This document shows positions 46,920 to 57,441 of a stretch of 64,000 nt of DNA, piece by piece. The DNA comes from Bromus sterilis (Eukaryota; Streptophyta; Magnoliopsida; Poales; Poaceae): assembly GCA_950022295.1 (NCBI GenBank), contig OX465601.1, positions 110,875,501 to 110,939,500 of the forward strand, in the 5' to 3' direction. Every line of letters starts with the position of its first letter. Within the stretch, counting starts at the first letter, position 1. The notes under the pieces are model-generated. The model searched no databases. It was given only the letters and a program-made list of their open reading frames with translations, and was not told the DNA's origin. A program made the translations under genes and the position numbers.

Positions 46920-46955
46920 ATTCTCGGGACGAGAATTCTTGTAGTGGGGGAGATT

Positions 46956-49900
46956 TGTAACACCCTCAGATGCCTGTAACAGTAATCATCATCACTGTTG
47001 ACTATCACTGTTTGTTAATCCCTGTTATTCCCTGACCTTAATCAAACTTTGCTTCTGCTCCATCCAAACCATGCTGGTTGGTAATCAAAACACAAAGCCC
47101 AATGCATTTTGCTCATCATGAAACCAAACCCTAGTTGAAACTACCTCAAATGGAAATTAAAACAAAAGTGCTCAAATAAAGTTGTTCCAAAAATCATGGA
47201 ACTATTTTTGTAAATTGCCTAAAATCATTACAATCATGTGGGACCAACTTTGATAATTTTGGAGTTGCAGAAAATTCCAAACAAATCAAACAGTAGGTTA
47301 AAACCCCTACTTTGAGCATTTAATATTTAAAATAAATACCTAATGAATTTATTTTGCTGCATAACTTTTTGTGGCACCTCAGTAATATATAAAACTAATT
47401 TACAAACACCAATTATATTTTTCAAAAATGCTAGGGTTAACAAATCAATTACAGAAAAGAATTTGAATAAACAGAAAACCAGAAAATGGGAAAAACCCTT
47501 AAACCTCGCCTGGGGCGAGGCCACCTCAGCCCAGCCCACCCCGGCCCGTCTTCCACCTCCCACCTGCCCCCATCACGTCCGCCACCTGCTCGACGCCGTG
47601 GCGCCGCCGTGGCCACGGGCGTCCCTGGAGCCCTCCCCTCCCTCACCTGCTCCCTCCCGCCATGGACCCGATAAGGCCAACCCCCGCAGCCCCCTGGACA
47701 ACTCCCCCACCCCATTCCCCTCCTCCTCCTCTCGCCGACGTCGGGGAAAGCTTTCCCGAGTGCCACCGTCGCCATGGCAGTGAGCTCACGCGGCCAGTGA
47801 GCTCGCGACGCCACCCCGCCGTGTCCAGCGTGTCTCTCGTCGTCGTCCTCGTCTCCGAGCGGAAGGAATCGAGGCGGGAGCCTCCACCCCGAGCCCACGG
47901 TCATCTTCCCCAACTCCGGCCGCCGCGACGTCGCGGAGGAAATCCGGCGCCACCCCGACGCCACCGAGGCCGCTCTCTGCACCGTTACGTTCCTGGTGAG
48001 CTCCTGCGCCTCCCCCAACTCCCCGACGAGCCGTTTGTGCCCTGTAGCCCACCCCGCCATTAGGGCAGAAGCGCCTCGCCGCCGGCGAGCTCTCCACCGT
48101 GTCCTGGAGCACGCTTTTGGCGCACGGTACGCGTCACGCGGGTGCCCGCGCCCCCCTCGTTCGAATGCGCTAAGCCACACCCCTCGCAGCACCGTAGGTC
48201 GTCGTCGTCGTCGTCTTCACCCGGAGGTTTCCGCCGTCACCGTCGATGTCGCGCTCCGCTCCGGCCACCCCCGACACCCCCGCTACCTCAAATCGAACGC
48301 GCAGGTCGCCAGGAACCCGTAGCCACCAGCGGCGCTCCAAACCGTGCCCGGATTCGAGCTCGGGCTCGGCCTCGCCGGAGTCCAGCCGCCGGCGAGCTCC
48401 TACGGTGGCTGCCAGGTGGGCCCGCTGGATTAGCCCCTAATCCCCACTGACAGTGGACCCCCCCCGGCTAATTACCCTGTTAGGTTAACTGAGTGGATTA
48501 ACAGGAAATAATACCCCTCCCAGCCGCTGACAGGTGGGTCCCCTCTAAATAATTAACTAAATGATTTAGGTTAATCCAATTAATTAAGAACTAGTCACTG
48601 ACATGTGGGTCCAGAGGCATTTTTCCAATTTAATTATATGTTTTATAAATAACAGAGGCTGACATGTGGGTCCCACATGTCAGCACTGTTCTGGATAAGG
48701 TTGTGGATAATGTTTTGGATAATGCTAAATAAATAATAAAAGAAATCCAGAAAATCATTTAAATTGATTTAAACTTTGAAATTCAATAACTTTTGAACCG
48801 TAACTCGGATTCAAAAACTTTATACATGAAAGTTGATCAGAAAAATACAACGAATACGAATACGCTATCCGTATGTCTACCACCCCCCTCTAACACTACG
48901 AACATCGAACATTCCCCCTCCGGACCGTCTGTCCGATAAATTGTCCGGTACTGTTAGAGTGCCCGGATGAATTTATTCCGAACACGAAAGTTGTCCGGAA
49001 TGGTTCAAATAGCACGGATACACCCCCCTTATGTTGTCCCGGTAACCACGACACCTCCGGCTTGATCCTTCCCCCTCCGGACACCCTGTCCGGTAATCAC
49101 CCGGAGCCGGTAGTTCATCCTCAGACGAATTCCCGCTCCGAGCCTATTCCATTGCACTGCGTTAGAACAACGTTAACTTTTCATCTGTCATGTCTTGCAT
49201 ATGTTTGTATATTATTGTTGTGTATTTATTATTTCTTCCCCCTTTAATCTCCGGTAGACCCCGCTGCTGCCGTCGACTACACCGCTGCTGAGTACGACTA
49301 CGTCGTCGACGACCCTACTACTACCGTCGAGCTTGCAGGAAAGCAGAGCCATTCTCTTCCCCAGATATCGCCTATCTTTCCGTACATTTCTTGCACTAGG
49401 CATTGATACTGCTGCTGCTATGATTACAATCCTATTCAATTGCATAGCCTGATTTTGTCGCCCCTTGATGTGCCTTCCTTTATCCTATGCTGCCTATTAT
49501 TATTATTATGCATTATTCAGCAGTGAACCCTGCGCATTGTTAGCTAGGATTAGATAGAGGGCCGTGATCACTCAGGGGAGTGAACGCGGATACAAATATT
49601 ATAACTGCACAGGTACGGTACAATGCAGACACCGTCTAAGGCCCCTACCTGGGTTATGCCTAGTCACCTCAAGTGTGAGCCATCAAGGAGTAATCCTTGT
49701 ACTCCACTCGAGGCTGACTTTGTCTTACCGCCATAGGGTCCTGAACGACGGTTGTCCTTCAGGTAAGAAGTCGGGCGACCCAACGGTGCCCGCGAGAGGT
49801 ATTGCGACGGGACGACAGGGAGGGCACGACCAGTGTACCGGTGTGCTTGGCCCCTGATCGTTGGCCGCGAGAGTTACCAACCCACGAAAGTCGAGCTCCT

Positions 49901-51306
49901 CCCGGAGCACACGCGAGACAAGGTAAGGAGACGGTTCACCTTGTTGGTAACCGCAGTGACTTGGTGGGACGACGGGGCAGGCACCGATGTACTGGTGGTC
50001 CTGGCTGCTGTCGTTGTCCGCGGGTCGGTTAAGTCGAGGCAACGATAACGGTTGTCACGCAGGTTAATTAAAATGCTAAATGGTTCAGTGAATGTCTTGA
50101 GTTGGCTATATGCCATGTACGCACTACCTACCCGTGGGAACTACGAGTTATGGGCTCCTCCGCTTCTTAGTGTCGTCCGAGGACTCTTCAGACGTCAGCA
50201 GTACCGCGGGCTGATTGCCGGGAAGTGGTGTTGTCTTATTTGCCGCGGCGTGTGATTTGTATTTGCTTTGATTTAACTTCACCGGCCAGTCACGCACCGT
50301 GCAGGAGTACGTCGGGGTTAGGGTCCAAAGCCCCGCGTACATAGGATATAGTCCGGCGGATGACCTCTCTGTTGAGTTTGAAAGATGGGCTATGAAGTGT
50401 CGGATAGCCTCGGTGGAGCGTTCCCTAACAAGGTTCCCGCCACCCTGGAGATCCGTGCGTGTAGCGTAACACAAGTGCACCCCTGCAGGGAAGAATTGAT
50501 CTATCGATAGCCGTGTCCACGGTAACAGGACGCTTTATGCTGAAGCTGGATCTTACCACTAGAAACTATTATTAAACTGTATGGTTCCGGGTTCTTTTCC
50601 TCGCGGGGATGTCGAGGAGGTGAACTCGGAGGCATTGTTAATTATTACAACTTATTATTATTCAATGTTGCAGCAACTTCTGCTTCATTGCTACTTTGTT
50701 GCTTTATATAAATTGTTGGCTGATTCTTACCTCATGCTGCAAGACATCGTCGGAAGATGCTAGTCTTCGATAGGCCTAGCTTCTTACCCTTGCTCTGAAT
50801 TTCTTTCTTTCAGTCCACTAAATACAGCCTCTTCATTCCGTTGATACAATGCATAATGCTTAGTAGCGGACGTAAGACTCGCGGGTATACTAGATACTCA
50901 CCTGCTTTATTTCCTTTACTGTTTTGCCTGATCGGCCGCTGCAGCCGACGTTGGAGCTCAGGAGCAGGAGTACCCCGGAGGTGCCTACTACGACGTCGAG
51001 TTCCCCGTTGACCAGGAGTAGTACTGTGGATCCCAGGCAGGAGGCCTCGCCTTTTCGTTCTGTATCTCTGATGTGATTTGTGCTAGCCTTCTTAAGGCAA
51101 AACTTGACTAACTATGTCTGTACTCAGATATTATGGCTTGTATGACTTATATATTCGGGTCTGTGTGACCCCCTCTATTGTAATATATTTGTTTATCCTT
51201 TTGTGTTTAGTGTTGTGCTGTGATATTATCACCGTGGCACCCTAATCTCAGTCGTGTACCCTGTGTGTATGATTACTGTACACGGTCTGATTTTGGGGGC
51301 GTCACA
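46956..51306 (+). repeat. LTR 3 of the chromovirus array
   Basis: 4351 bp, TGTAACACCC to GTCACA, followed by the target duplication ACTGG. Private changes against both other LTRs include GAGTACGACTAC near 49295 and GCAGGAAAGC near 49336. Confidence 0.95.
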
Positions 51307-52685
51307 ACTGGCCCTGTGGCCATTGAGGGCCGAGCTTGGTCCTGGCGATACAATCTAGCGCGGTTTACTCGGCTCTGTACTAGGTGGCTTCGGGCGTCGT
51401 CTTCAACATCAAAATGACGGTCAACCCGGTGGCGAGGGAACTCCTCTCTCCGTGATGCGGGCCGATCCGTCCCGCGAGTTTCTGCCCTCCTGTGATCTTC
51501 ATGCCGATACTGCTCTTGGTGGTGATCTCCTCGGGGTTCATCTCTATGCCGAGGAGAATTGTTCCTGTTTCTCCGCGCTTCTCCATAGGGCATGTGCACC
51601 GACAGTGACGTTCTCGCAGGGGGACCTTGGGAATGAATTCTCTGCTGTGATTGACTGACAGCAGCGTTTTGATCCACTGCGGTTTGCAACAAAAACGCCA
51701 GGTGCTGAATTTCTTCTGCTGCCGATCCACTAGGCTGCAGAGAGTTTGCAATTCGAGTTGCCGCTATGAGATTTTCTACTGGGGTACCCATAGCTCAGAA
51801 AGGTTCTCGGCCTGGGCCCCGCAGTTGCCGACTTGTTCTGCTTTGCTTGAGCCGAGCTACCTCCCGAGCTTGACGCTCCAAAGTGTTTTCTAGCTCGGCC
51901 AGGCGTTCTCGCTCAGCCAAGTTAGTTAATCTGGCTGCCTCCAAGCCTCGCCCCTCTGGAGTGCTTGTGTTAACAGGGGTGTTTAGCAGCCGCTCAGCCG
52001 CTTCTGCTTCTTCCCGCTCCTCCCGAGTAAGGGGGCGGGGTTGTCGACTTGCTTCTCCGAGCTCTAACCATCAGAAAGCGGATACACGCTGGGCCGGCTC
52101 CCGAGCGCCAACCCTGGATGGACTGTTAGCTTCATCTCAGGCGTGATTATCCCGAGCTGGCGATGGCTGAGAGGGCGGAGTCTCGGCCATGCACACTTCT
52201 GTAACTGCGACTGGGGTGCCGCTGCTGCCCTCTTTCTCGGCGCCCGACTCGGGGTCAGAGGCCGCCATGCCTTCTTCTTCGACCGAGTCGAACAGAGGCA
52301 AGAGAGATGCTGTGGATCCTTCTCTTGCGATTAGTTCATCCAGGGCCTTCTGGGCTGACTCAACCGAGTCAATGACTGCCACCTGCTGTATCTTGACCGA
52401 TTTTCTACGATGATGAGCGCGCGGGCGGACCAAGCGCTTCTTCTTATGGCGAACGGATAATGGCACAGGTGCTTGACGATGGGCCGACAGTTGGAGGCGC
52501 AGGGCCCCCGACCCGTCAGCTCGGAAGTGGACGCTGCCTCTTGAAGGCAGCAGTTGTGCCTGGAGCGGAGAATCCACCAACCAGGCGGAATCGTCAGCTA
52601 CGAAAGCCAATGATCCGAAACGGAAAACCTCTCCGACGATGAGCTCGGGGCTGTGAACCGACGAAGAAGATGAAGAATATGCCAT
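51307..52685 (-). pseudogene. Tat-like element gag, N-terminal part
   Basis: From the start MAYSSSSSS (52685) a 182-codon frame runs to 52137. After stops the gag reading resumes (NLAERERLAELENTLERQ, near 51890) and then MGTPVENLIAATRI (51791) up to the insertion point of the array at 51307. This is the variable, charged and coiled-coil-prone N-terminus of gag. The rest is at 27475-27963. Confidence 0.7.
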
Positions 52686-52710
52686 CTCTACGATTGCTGA
52701 TCAACTCAGC

Positions 52711-52727
52711 CCCACGGTGGGCGCCAA
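52711..52727 (-). other. Primer-binding site of the Tat-like element
   Basis: The minus strand reads TGGCGCCCACCGTGGGG directly inside the 5' LTR (2 bp spacer). Its position and TGG start mark it as the tRNA primer site; which tRNA is used was not determined. Confidence 0.8.
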
Positions 52728-52728
52728 C

Positions 52729-53350
52729 TGTCGGGGATATAATCCTGACAATAGATATAGGGGTGTAAAAGGAGATAAACGAATCTGTACGTAGAGTGGT
52801 TGACGGAGGGAGAATTATACAGGTTAGGCCTCTCCTTAGAGATAAAAATCTTAGTCCTGTCCCAGGCTTACTGGGGTGTTCTTGCCCAAAAGTCTGAGGA
52901 TTAGAGTTGCGCGCGTGCCCAAACCGCAGGAAGGGGGAGGCTTATATAGAGTGCGCCTCGTCCCCCTTAATGCCTCGGTCTTAAATGGGTCTTAATTACA
53001 GGATTAAATGCGTACTAAGTACAAGAAACGGTATGCCCATTACTACTAATAAAGGGGGAGAAACGCCCGCAGCCTTGAATGCTTCCCGTCCATTGCGTTC
53101 CTGTCTTCCGAGTAAAGAATGGCTCGCCGATCTCTTCCGAGTGCTGACCTACTCGGATTTCACCGGTCTCCCGAGTAGCTGCGTACTCGGAAGTGGTTTC
53201 TGTTCCCCGAGTAACTTGTTACTCGGAGGTCGTTAATGCTCCATGTTTTTTACTGATCTTATTTTGTTGGGTGTGTTTTGAGAACCAAGGGCTTAAGGGT
53301 ACCCCTTGGTTTCCCTCGCCTAGGGGTATACCTTTAGTATTACCACGACA
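52729..53350 (-). repeat. 5' LTR of the Tat-like element
   Basis: 622 bp, TGTCGTGGTAATAC to ATATCCCCGACA on the minus strand, with GGGTC target duplication at 53351-53355. The length is identical to the other LTR at 14565, with about 26 substitutions between them counted by eye. Confidence 0.92.
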
Positions 53351-53770
53351 GGGTCTACCGGAGAATAAAAGGGGGGGGGGGAGAAACAGTTAATATAAAG
53401 CAATCATATCAAACAGATGAATGGAATGACACATGCAATGTTAACGGTGTTCTAACGCAATGGGATGCACGTTGCGCGGAGCGGGAATTCATCCGGGGAT
53501 GAAAAATCGGCCCGGGGTGATTATCGACAAACGGCCCGGAGGGGGGATGTCGATGTTCGTCGTGTTAGAGGGGTGTGCTTGGTATACGTAGAGCGTATTC
53601 ATATTTATTGTTTTTTCTGATCAATTTGGTTGTATAAAGTTTTTGAATCTGACTTACAGTTTAAAAGATATTCAATTTTAAAGTTTTAAAATCATTTAAA
53701 AGATTTTCTGGATTAATTTTATTATTTAAATACAACATTATCCACAACAGTGGGGTTGACTGGGTTAAAC

Positions 53771-53795
53771 CTGACCAGTGGGTCCCACTGGTCAG
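53771..53795. promoter_or_regulatory. Covarying palindrome in solo LTR 3
   Basis: Arms CTGACCAGTGGG around a central T, at the place matching the palindrome of the array LTRs (39157). Two arm bases differ from the array, and both are matched by compensating changes in the other arm. The GTGGGTCCCAC core is unchanged. Confidence 0.55.
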
Positions 53796-55890
53796 CCTGA
53801 GTATTTTAATTAAACAGTTTTAATTAACTTAAGGGCATGGGTCCCAGGTGTCATAGGCTAGGGGGGTTATCTCAGTTTTAATTAAACAGGGGGGGTTAGG
53901 CTTAATAGTTTTATTAGGGGAGTGGGGTTAGCAGGACGGCCCCACCTGTCATGCAGACAGAGAGAGGGGGGTTAGTGGTTAAGCAACTACTAACCACGAC
54001 ATCACGCCAGCGGTCACCGGAGTTGCTCCGGCGAGGCCGCACGCTCGCCACGGTTGCCCATTTCGGGCGCGGTTGGTTCCTACATGATCCGGCGGCTCGC
54101 GCGCATCCGGTGGGGTTCTCGAGGTGGCCGGAGACGAGCTCCACATCAAGCAATGGCTGCGGCGAAGCCAAGGCCCGACGAGCACGACGGTGACGGCGGT
54201 GTGCAGGCTACCGGGGGTCAAAACGAGCGCCGCTTGTTCCTACGTGACCCTGGGGCTCGCGCGCATCATCCTGTGCCACGAGCGTGCGCTGAGACATTCC
54301 AGGGCGACGGCTATGACGACGGGCAACGACGGCCGAAGCACTGCTCCCATGGCGACGACCGATACGGTGACGGGGAGGGGAAGGGAGCACATGGGAAGGA
54401 AGAGGAGCTCACAGAGAGCGCGACGGTGGTGGCAGCGTGCGCGGTGAGGGTTCGACGGTGCGACAATTCTTTGACGACGTGGCGGCGGGGAAGAAGGGGA
54501 AAGGTGGCGTAGCGGATGTTGTAGAGGCCCCCGGTTTCAATTCACGGCTCCGGACGACGGAGACGCCGGCTGCGCACCCCCTGGACACGATGGCGGCGGC
54601 GTGCCCACGGCCGCGCTGGAGACCGAGCGGGAGGAAGAACAGGGCAAGCACGAGGGGAAAGGAGTGGCGCGGGGGGAGGAACTAGGGTTTCCAGGGGCGC
54701 AGGGGGGTGGTGGCCCTCTTATCCTCGCCGGCGGACGCCGGATGGCTGCCACGCACGCCGACCGGCCGTGGGATTCCCTCCACGCAAGGGATGAAGAAGA
54801 CAACGGGGTGGGTGGGCCGTGGTGGGCTGGGCCATGGGTCCAGTGGAGGGGATGGGGGGTTTTGCCCATGAGCGAAAGATAGGGCTTGTTTCTTTTTCCT
54901 TTATTTTCTTTTCTGTAATTTTTGTTTGCGATTGGTTTCTTAGCCTTTACCTTTTTGAAAAATGTGGAACTGGTCCTAATATTATTGTTGCATATTACTG
55001 AGGTGCCACAAAAAGTTTTGTGCCCAAATAAAATCATTTAATATTTTAATTAAATATCAAATGAAAAAATGGACTAATTAAGCTACTGTTTGAATTGTTA
55101 GATTTATTTTATAGCACCATAAATTCCCATGACCACCTAGGCATGATTCACTGAATATTAGGGATTTAACAAAAGTAGTTGCACCATTTTTTTGGTTGAA
55201 ATTTTATTTGCCACTTTATTTTTATTATCAATTGAAAAAGGGTTTTGAATTTGAATTGACCCATGATGATCAAGGCATAGGCTGGCACATTGTTTTTAAT
55301 ACCAACCATCATGATGATGGATATGATCAAATGCAAAGTTGATCTGAGCATGATGAGCAACAGTGATTAACAACAGTGTTATCATTAGCAAGTTAATTAC
55401 TTTTCCTTAACACTGAGGGTGTTACAAAGACGTAGGTCCAAATTCGTCCATAACCGTGGACACGGCTTCTCGAAAAGATTTAACCCTGCAAGGGTGTACC
55501 AACTGCCCATTATAGGCGTCGCATGTACGCCCGGTTTCCGCTTGGCTGTGTGTAACGCTTGAAACTCCGGTATGTCAGAGTCCCTCTAACTAACAATGCA
55601 CAATTCCGGGTGGCCCCTAGTGAGACGACATCCAACTCAAAAGCCGTCCGCGCTCTCGAATTGGCCTCTACCATATGGATGAGGTCGGGTTAGCTACCCT
55701 AACCATGTGGGCAGTCCCCTAGCTCCCTGGGGTGGACCAACAAGAGAAACCATGTCTCCGCTGGCCCAAGTTGTTTTAAGAAAAAGTATGCTAGGAGCGA
55801 CCCGACAGACATATGCATGGTTTGCAAATGGTAAATCAGCTTGGGCCACCACTAGAACTGTTTGAAGTTAGGTAGGTAAGACAAGGGGAC

Positions 55891-57436
55891 TGATAACCCA
55901 CAAGTGTAGGGGATCACAACAGTCTTTGCGGGTAAGAATAACCCAATTTATTGATTCGACACAAGGGGAGCCAAAGAATACTTATAAGCCTTAGAAGTAG
56001 AGTTGTCAATTCAACCACACCTGAAAAAGCACTAGACAAGATATAAGTAGCAACGGTGTGTTGAAGGGTGTAGCCTTTAAGACTTCCCTAATCACCAACA
56101 CCACAAAGTAGTAACAAAGTAGTAGGAGCAGCAAAGAAAGTAAAAGTAACAACGAAGGCAATGAAGGTGAAAGATGGACCGGGGTTCAAGGTTTCACTAG
56201 TGGTACCTCTCAAGAAAAAGAACAAGATGCTGGGTGAACAAATTACAGTTGGGCAATTGACAGAATTGCACCAACTCTAGCCAAAGAACAAACTAGAGTT
56301 CCTCGTCTAAGAACCAAATGTAGGCATGTGTTCCGTATGTAGTTGTACGTGCTTGCAATAAGAACTTTGCACAACATCTTTTGTCCTACCATCCCGCTAC
56401 GAACGGGGCCACTTAAGGAACTTATGGAGATTAAGGTGCTCCTGCGGCGGAGCACCGGAACAAAGCATTAACACTCCATGAACACATGTGATCCTCAAAT
56501 TATATCCCATCCCCTTTGGTGTCCCAAGCTGTCACCATTGGGATCACCGGTTCCGGACTATAATAGGTGCATACAACCGTAGATAAGATCTAGAACAACA
56601 ATTATAATCATACAACCATAACGTGCTCAGATCTGAGATCATGCTACTCGTGCACTAGTAACAAGCATTAAGAACAACAATTTGCAGCAACAATAATTCA
56701 TAAACCTCTTAGGACTGAACAAGGTAACAATTCATCGGATCCCAACAAACACAACACCAATTACATCATATGGATCTCAATCATGTAGGGCAGCTCATGA
56801 GAACATTGTATTGAGGATCTAGGGGGAGAGAATACCACATAGCTACTGCCAAGAACCCGTAGTCCAAGGAGGAACTACTCAAGAAGCATCATGGGGGAAG
56901 AAGAGTCGATGAAGATGGCCCCGGGGTCCAAGGCCCTCCCCGGCAGGGTGCCGGAGCAGGATCCTGGTGACCCCCAAAGCTAGTTTTCGATGGCGGCGGA
57001 GATTGGAATCGCTTTTGGAAAAATTACTTCGATATTAGGGATTTCCTCCTCGGGGGTAAAAATTGGGGCCAAAGGGGGCACCGAGAGGGGCCACCAGGCA
57101 GCCAGGAGGGTGCCTGGCGCGGCCTAGGGCTGGGCCACGCCATGGACCCTTCTGGAGTCCTGGTGGTGGCCCTCCATTCCTTCCTTGGTGTTTCAGAAGG
57201 CTTCCGGGGCGCTGATTTTTTATATAATTTTTCCAGAATTTTTGGAGCACTTTTAATGGCCGGAAAACCTGAAATACAAAAACAGCAGAAAACAGGAACT
57301 GGCAACTGGGTGCACTGAGTTAATAGGTTAGTCCAAATATGCTCAAGAGTGTATGAAAGTTCAAGCAAAACATGGCAAAGTCACACAAAACATGCATGGC
57401 ACAAGCAAAAATTATAGATACGTTTGGGACGTATCA
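55891..57436 (-). mobile_element. Solo LTR 4 (1.55 kb), inside solo LTR 2
   Basis: The minus strand starts TGATACGTCCCAAACG at 57436 and ends ACTTGTGGGTTATCA at 55891. The target duplication GGGAC is perfect (55886-55890 and 57437-57441). No internal region is attached. It belongs to the same broad LTR type as the LTRs at 19603-21234 and 63145-64000 (shared CAGCAGAAAACAGGAACTGG and GGTTAGTCCAAATATG context) but is a distinct subfamily. Confidence 0.88.
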
Positions 57437-57441
57437 GGGAC

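Larger units (their letters stand above)
27964..51306 (+). mobile_element. Tandem chromovirus array: LTR-internal-LTR-internal-LTR
   Basis: Three LTRs (27964-32306, 37456-41806, 46956-51306) alternate with two internal regions (32307-37455, 41807-46955). The array as a whole is flanked by one perfect target duplication, ACTGG (27959-27963 and 51307-51311), and no duplication surrounds the middle LTR. This fits one insertion followed by tandem duplication of a 9.5-kb unit through recombination between LTRs. The pol order protease-RT-RNase H-integrase-chromodomain and the TGGTATCAGAGC primer site place it in the Tekay/Del type of chromoviruses. It lies inside gag of the Tat-like element in the opposite orientation. 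Confidence 0.95.
14565..53350 (-). mobile_element. Tat-like Ty3/gypsy retrotransposon, host of two further insertions
   Basis: Two 622-bp LTRs (52729-53350 as 5' LTR, 14565-15186 as 3' LTR) bracket the element, with a perfect target duplication GGGTC (14560-14564 and 53351-53355). On the minus strand the order is LTR, primer-binding site, gag, protease, RT, RNase H, then (after a lost segment) an antisense gene and the 3' LTR. This layout, with an extra antisense frame between pol and the 3' LTR, is known from Tat-lineage elements of grasses. The integrase is missing. Several stops, a frameshift and a changed RT active site make it inactive. Counting by eye gives about 26 differences between the two LTRs (about 4%), so it is much older than the array it contains. 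Confidence 0.9.
12505..55426 (-). mobile_element. Solo LTR 3, same family as the chromovirus array, inside solo LTR 2
   Basis: On the minus strand it starts TGTAACACCCTCAG at 55426 and ends GGGGGCGTCACA at 12505. The target duplication AAGAC is perfect (12500-12504 and 55427-55431). Its own parts are 12505-14564 and 53356-55426, about 4.13 kb, and they align along their length with the plus-strand LTRs at 27964, 37456 and 46956. It is clearly more diverged than those three are from each other. It lacks the TATATAAAAC box seen in them. No internal region remains, so it is a solo LTR. It hosts the Tat-like element. Confidence 0.9.

Noticed and set aside
27964..46955. Assembly duplication of one chromovirus copy
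   Set aside because: The copies differ by substitutions, stops and LTR indels that are not expected from a pure assembly artefact. Only long reads can settle it fully.
27964..51306. Two independent insertions of the chromovirus side by side
   Set aside because: Only one pair of target duplications exists and the middle LTR is shared; adjacent insertions would have four LTRs.
53356..55426. Remains of a separate element to the right of the Tat-like element
   Set aside because: It aligns as the other half of the solo LTR at 12505-14564, with matching GGGTC and AAGAC duplications.
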